A stretch of DNA of 6,827 bases from CAZRIE01 sp964600075 (GTDB lineage Bacteria; Bacteroidota; Bacteroidia; Flavobacteriales; Flavobacteriaceae), in NCBI GenBank assembly GCA_964600075.1, contig CAZRIE010000163.1, forward strand, positions 1-6,827, in the 5' to 3' direction. Made by a program: the position numbers and the translations under genes. The notes under the pieces were generated by a model. That model was given only the letters and a program-made list of their open reading frames with translations, searched no databases and was not told where the DNA came from. Positions 6,670 to 6,827 of the stretch are shown piece after piece; position 1 is the first letter of the stretch; each line of letters starts with the position of its first letter.

Positions 6670-6827
6670 ATGTTCAGCATAGCCTTCATTCTATTACTCT
6701 CAAGCCTTTCGTTCACAATTGCTGTTGGCACCCTTCTTTTTTTGTTCTATCGAAAGAATGGATTGCACAAAAAATCCGTCGCAAAAGGAAAGCTTAAATA
6801 CCCTTCTAATCTTAAAAGCATGGAATT
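6670..6827 (+). CDS. N-terminal part of a hypothetical membrane protein (3' truncated by window)
   Basis: The ATG at 6670 opens a frame that stays open to the window end (52 codons plus two bases). The protein begins MFSIAFILLLSSLSF and continues hydrophobic to about residue 26, then turns strongly basic (YRKNGLHKKSVAKGKLK). This is one membrane helix with no leading positive charge, so the basic tail is probably cytoplasmic by the positive-inside rule. The same frame is open upstream only to a TGA at 6583-6585, with no better start. A hydrophobic segment of this shape is unlikely to be random, but the fragment is short, no family is recognisable, and no promoter is evident. Confidence 0.5.
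   Translation, partial: MFSIAFILLLSSLSFTIAVGTLLFLFYRKNGLHKKSVAKGKLKYPSNLKSME

Noticed and set aside
1..6827. Mobile element, CRISPR array, tRNA/rRNA, or a novel defence system
   Set aside because: No transposase or recombinase motifs, no regularly spaced repeats, no cloverleaf-like sequence, and no nuclease or NTPase signatures were seen in any gene.

Overview
The window looks like a chromosomal segment of a member of the Bacteroidota, most likely a flavobacterium. The reasons are AT-rich coding with no clear Shine-Dalgarno sites, a type IX secretion system (T9SS) type B C-terminal sorting domain, a PorP/SprF-family outer-membrane protein, and a PorE-like TPR / beta-propeller / OmpA protein. 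No species can be named from the sequence alone.

Left part (1-3263, + strand): three tightly packed genes with 8-9 bp between them. The first is the 3' end of a large secreted protein, of which only the type B sorting domain is visible. It is followed by a PorP/SprF-like beta-barrel protein and then by an OmpA-family periplasmic protein with TPR, PD40 and carboxypeptidase-regulatory-like domains. This fits a dedicated 'cargo plus export/anchoring partner' operon: the sorting domain sends the cargo to the T9SS, the SprF-like protein serves that cargo at the outer membrane, and the OmpA-like protein ties the assembly to peptidoglycan.

Middle (3264-3630): a 367-bp gap between convergent transcription units. 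It holds no convincing gene. It contains a long imperfect hairpin that suits a terminator for the minus-strand genes, and an unusual cluster of the hexamer ATAGGT/ACCTAT.

Right part (3631-6115, minus strand): three co-directional genes about 55 bp apart, probably an operon. In transcription order they are a small single-pass membrane protein of unknown function, a close SanA homologue (DUF218/ElyC-SanA-YdcF family, envelope barrier function), and an 11-helix Nramp-superfamily transporter that lacks the canonical DPGN metal-binding motif in helix 1. Both SanA and the transporter are membrane or envelope proteins, but a shared pathway cannot be read from the sequence.

Right edge (6116-6827): a non-coding stretch of roughly 550 bp between divergent genes, with minor repeats only, then the first 52 codons of a + strand membrane protein that is cut by the window end. 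I see no mobile element, CRISPR array, tRNA or rRNA. The window is mostly ordinary flavobacterial chromosome. Its most notable points are the T9SS operon, the non-canonical Nramp protein and a nine-A tract at the start of the unknown membrane protein.
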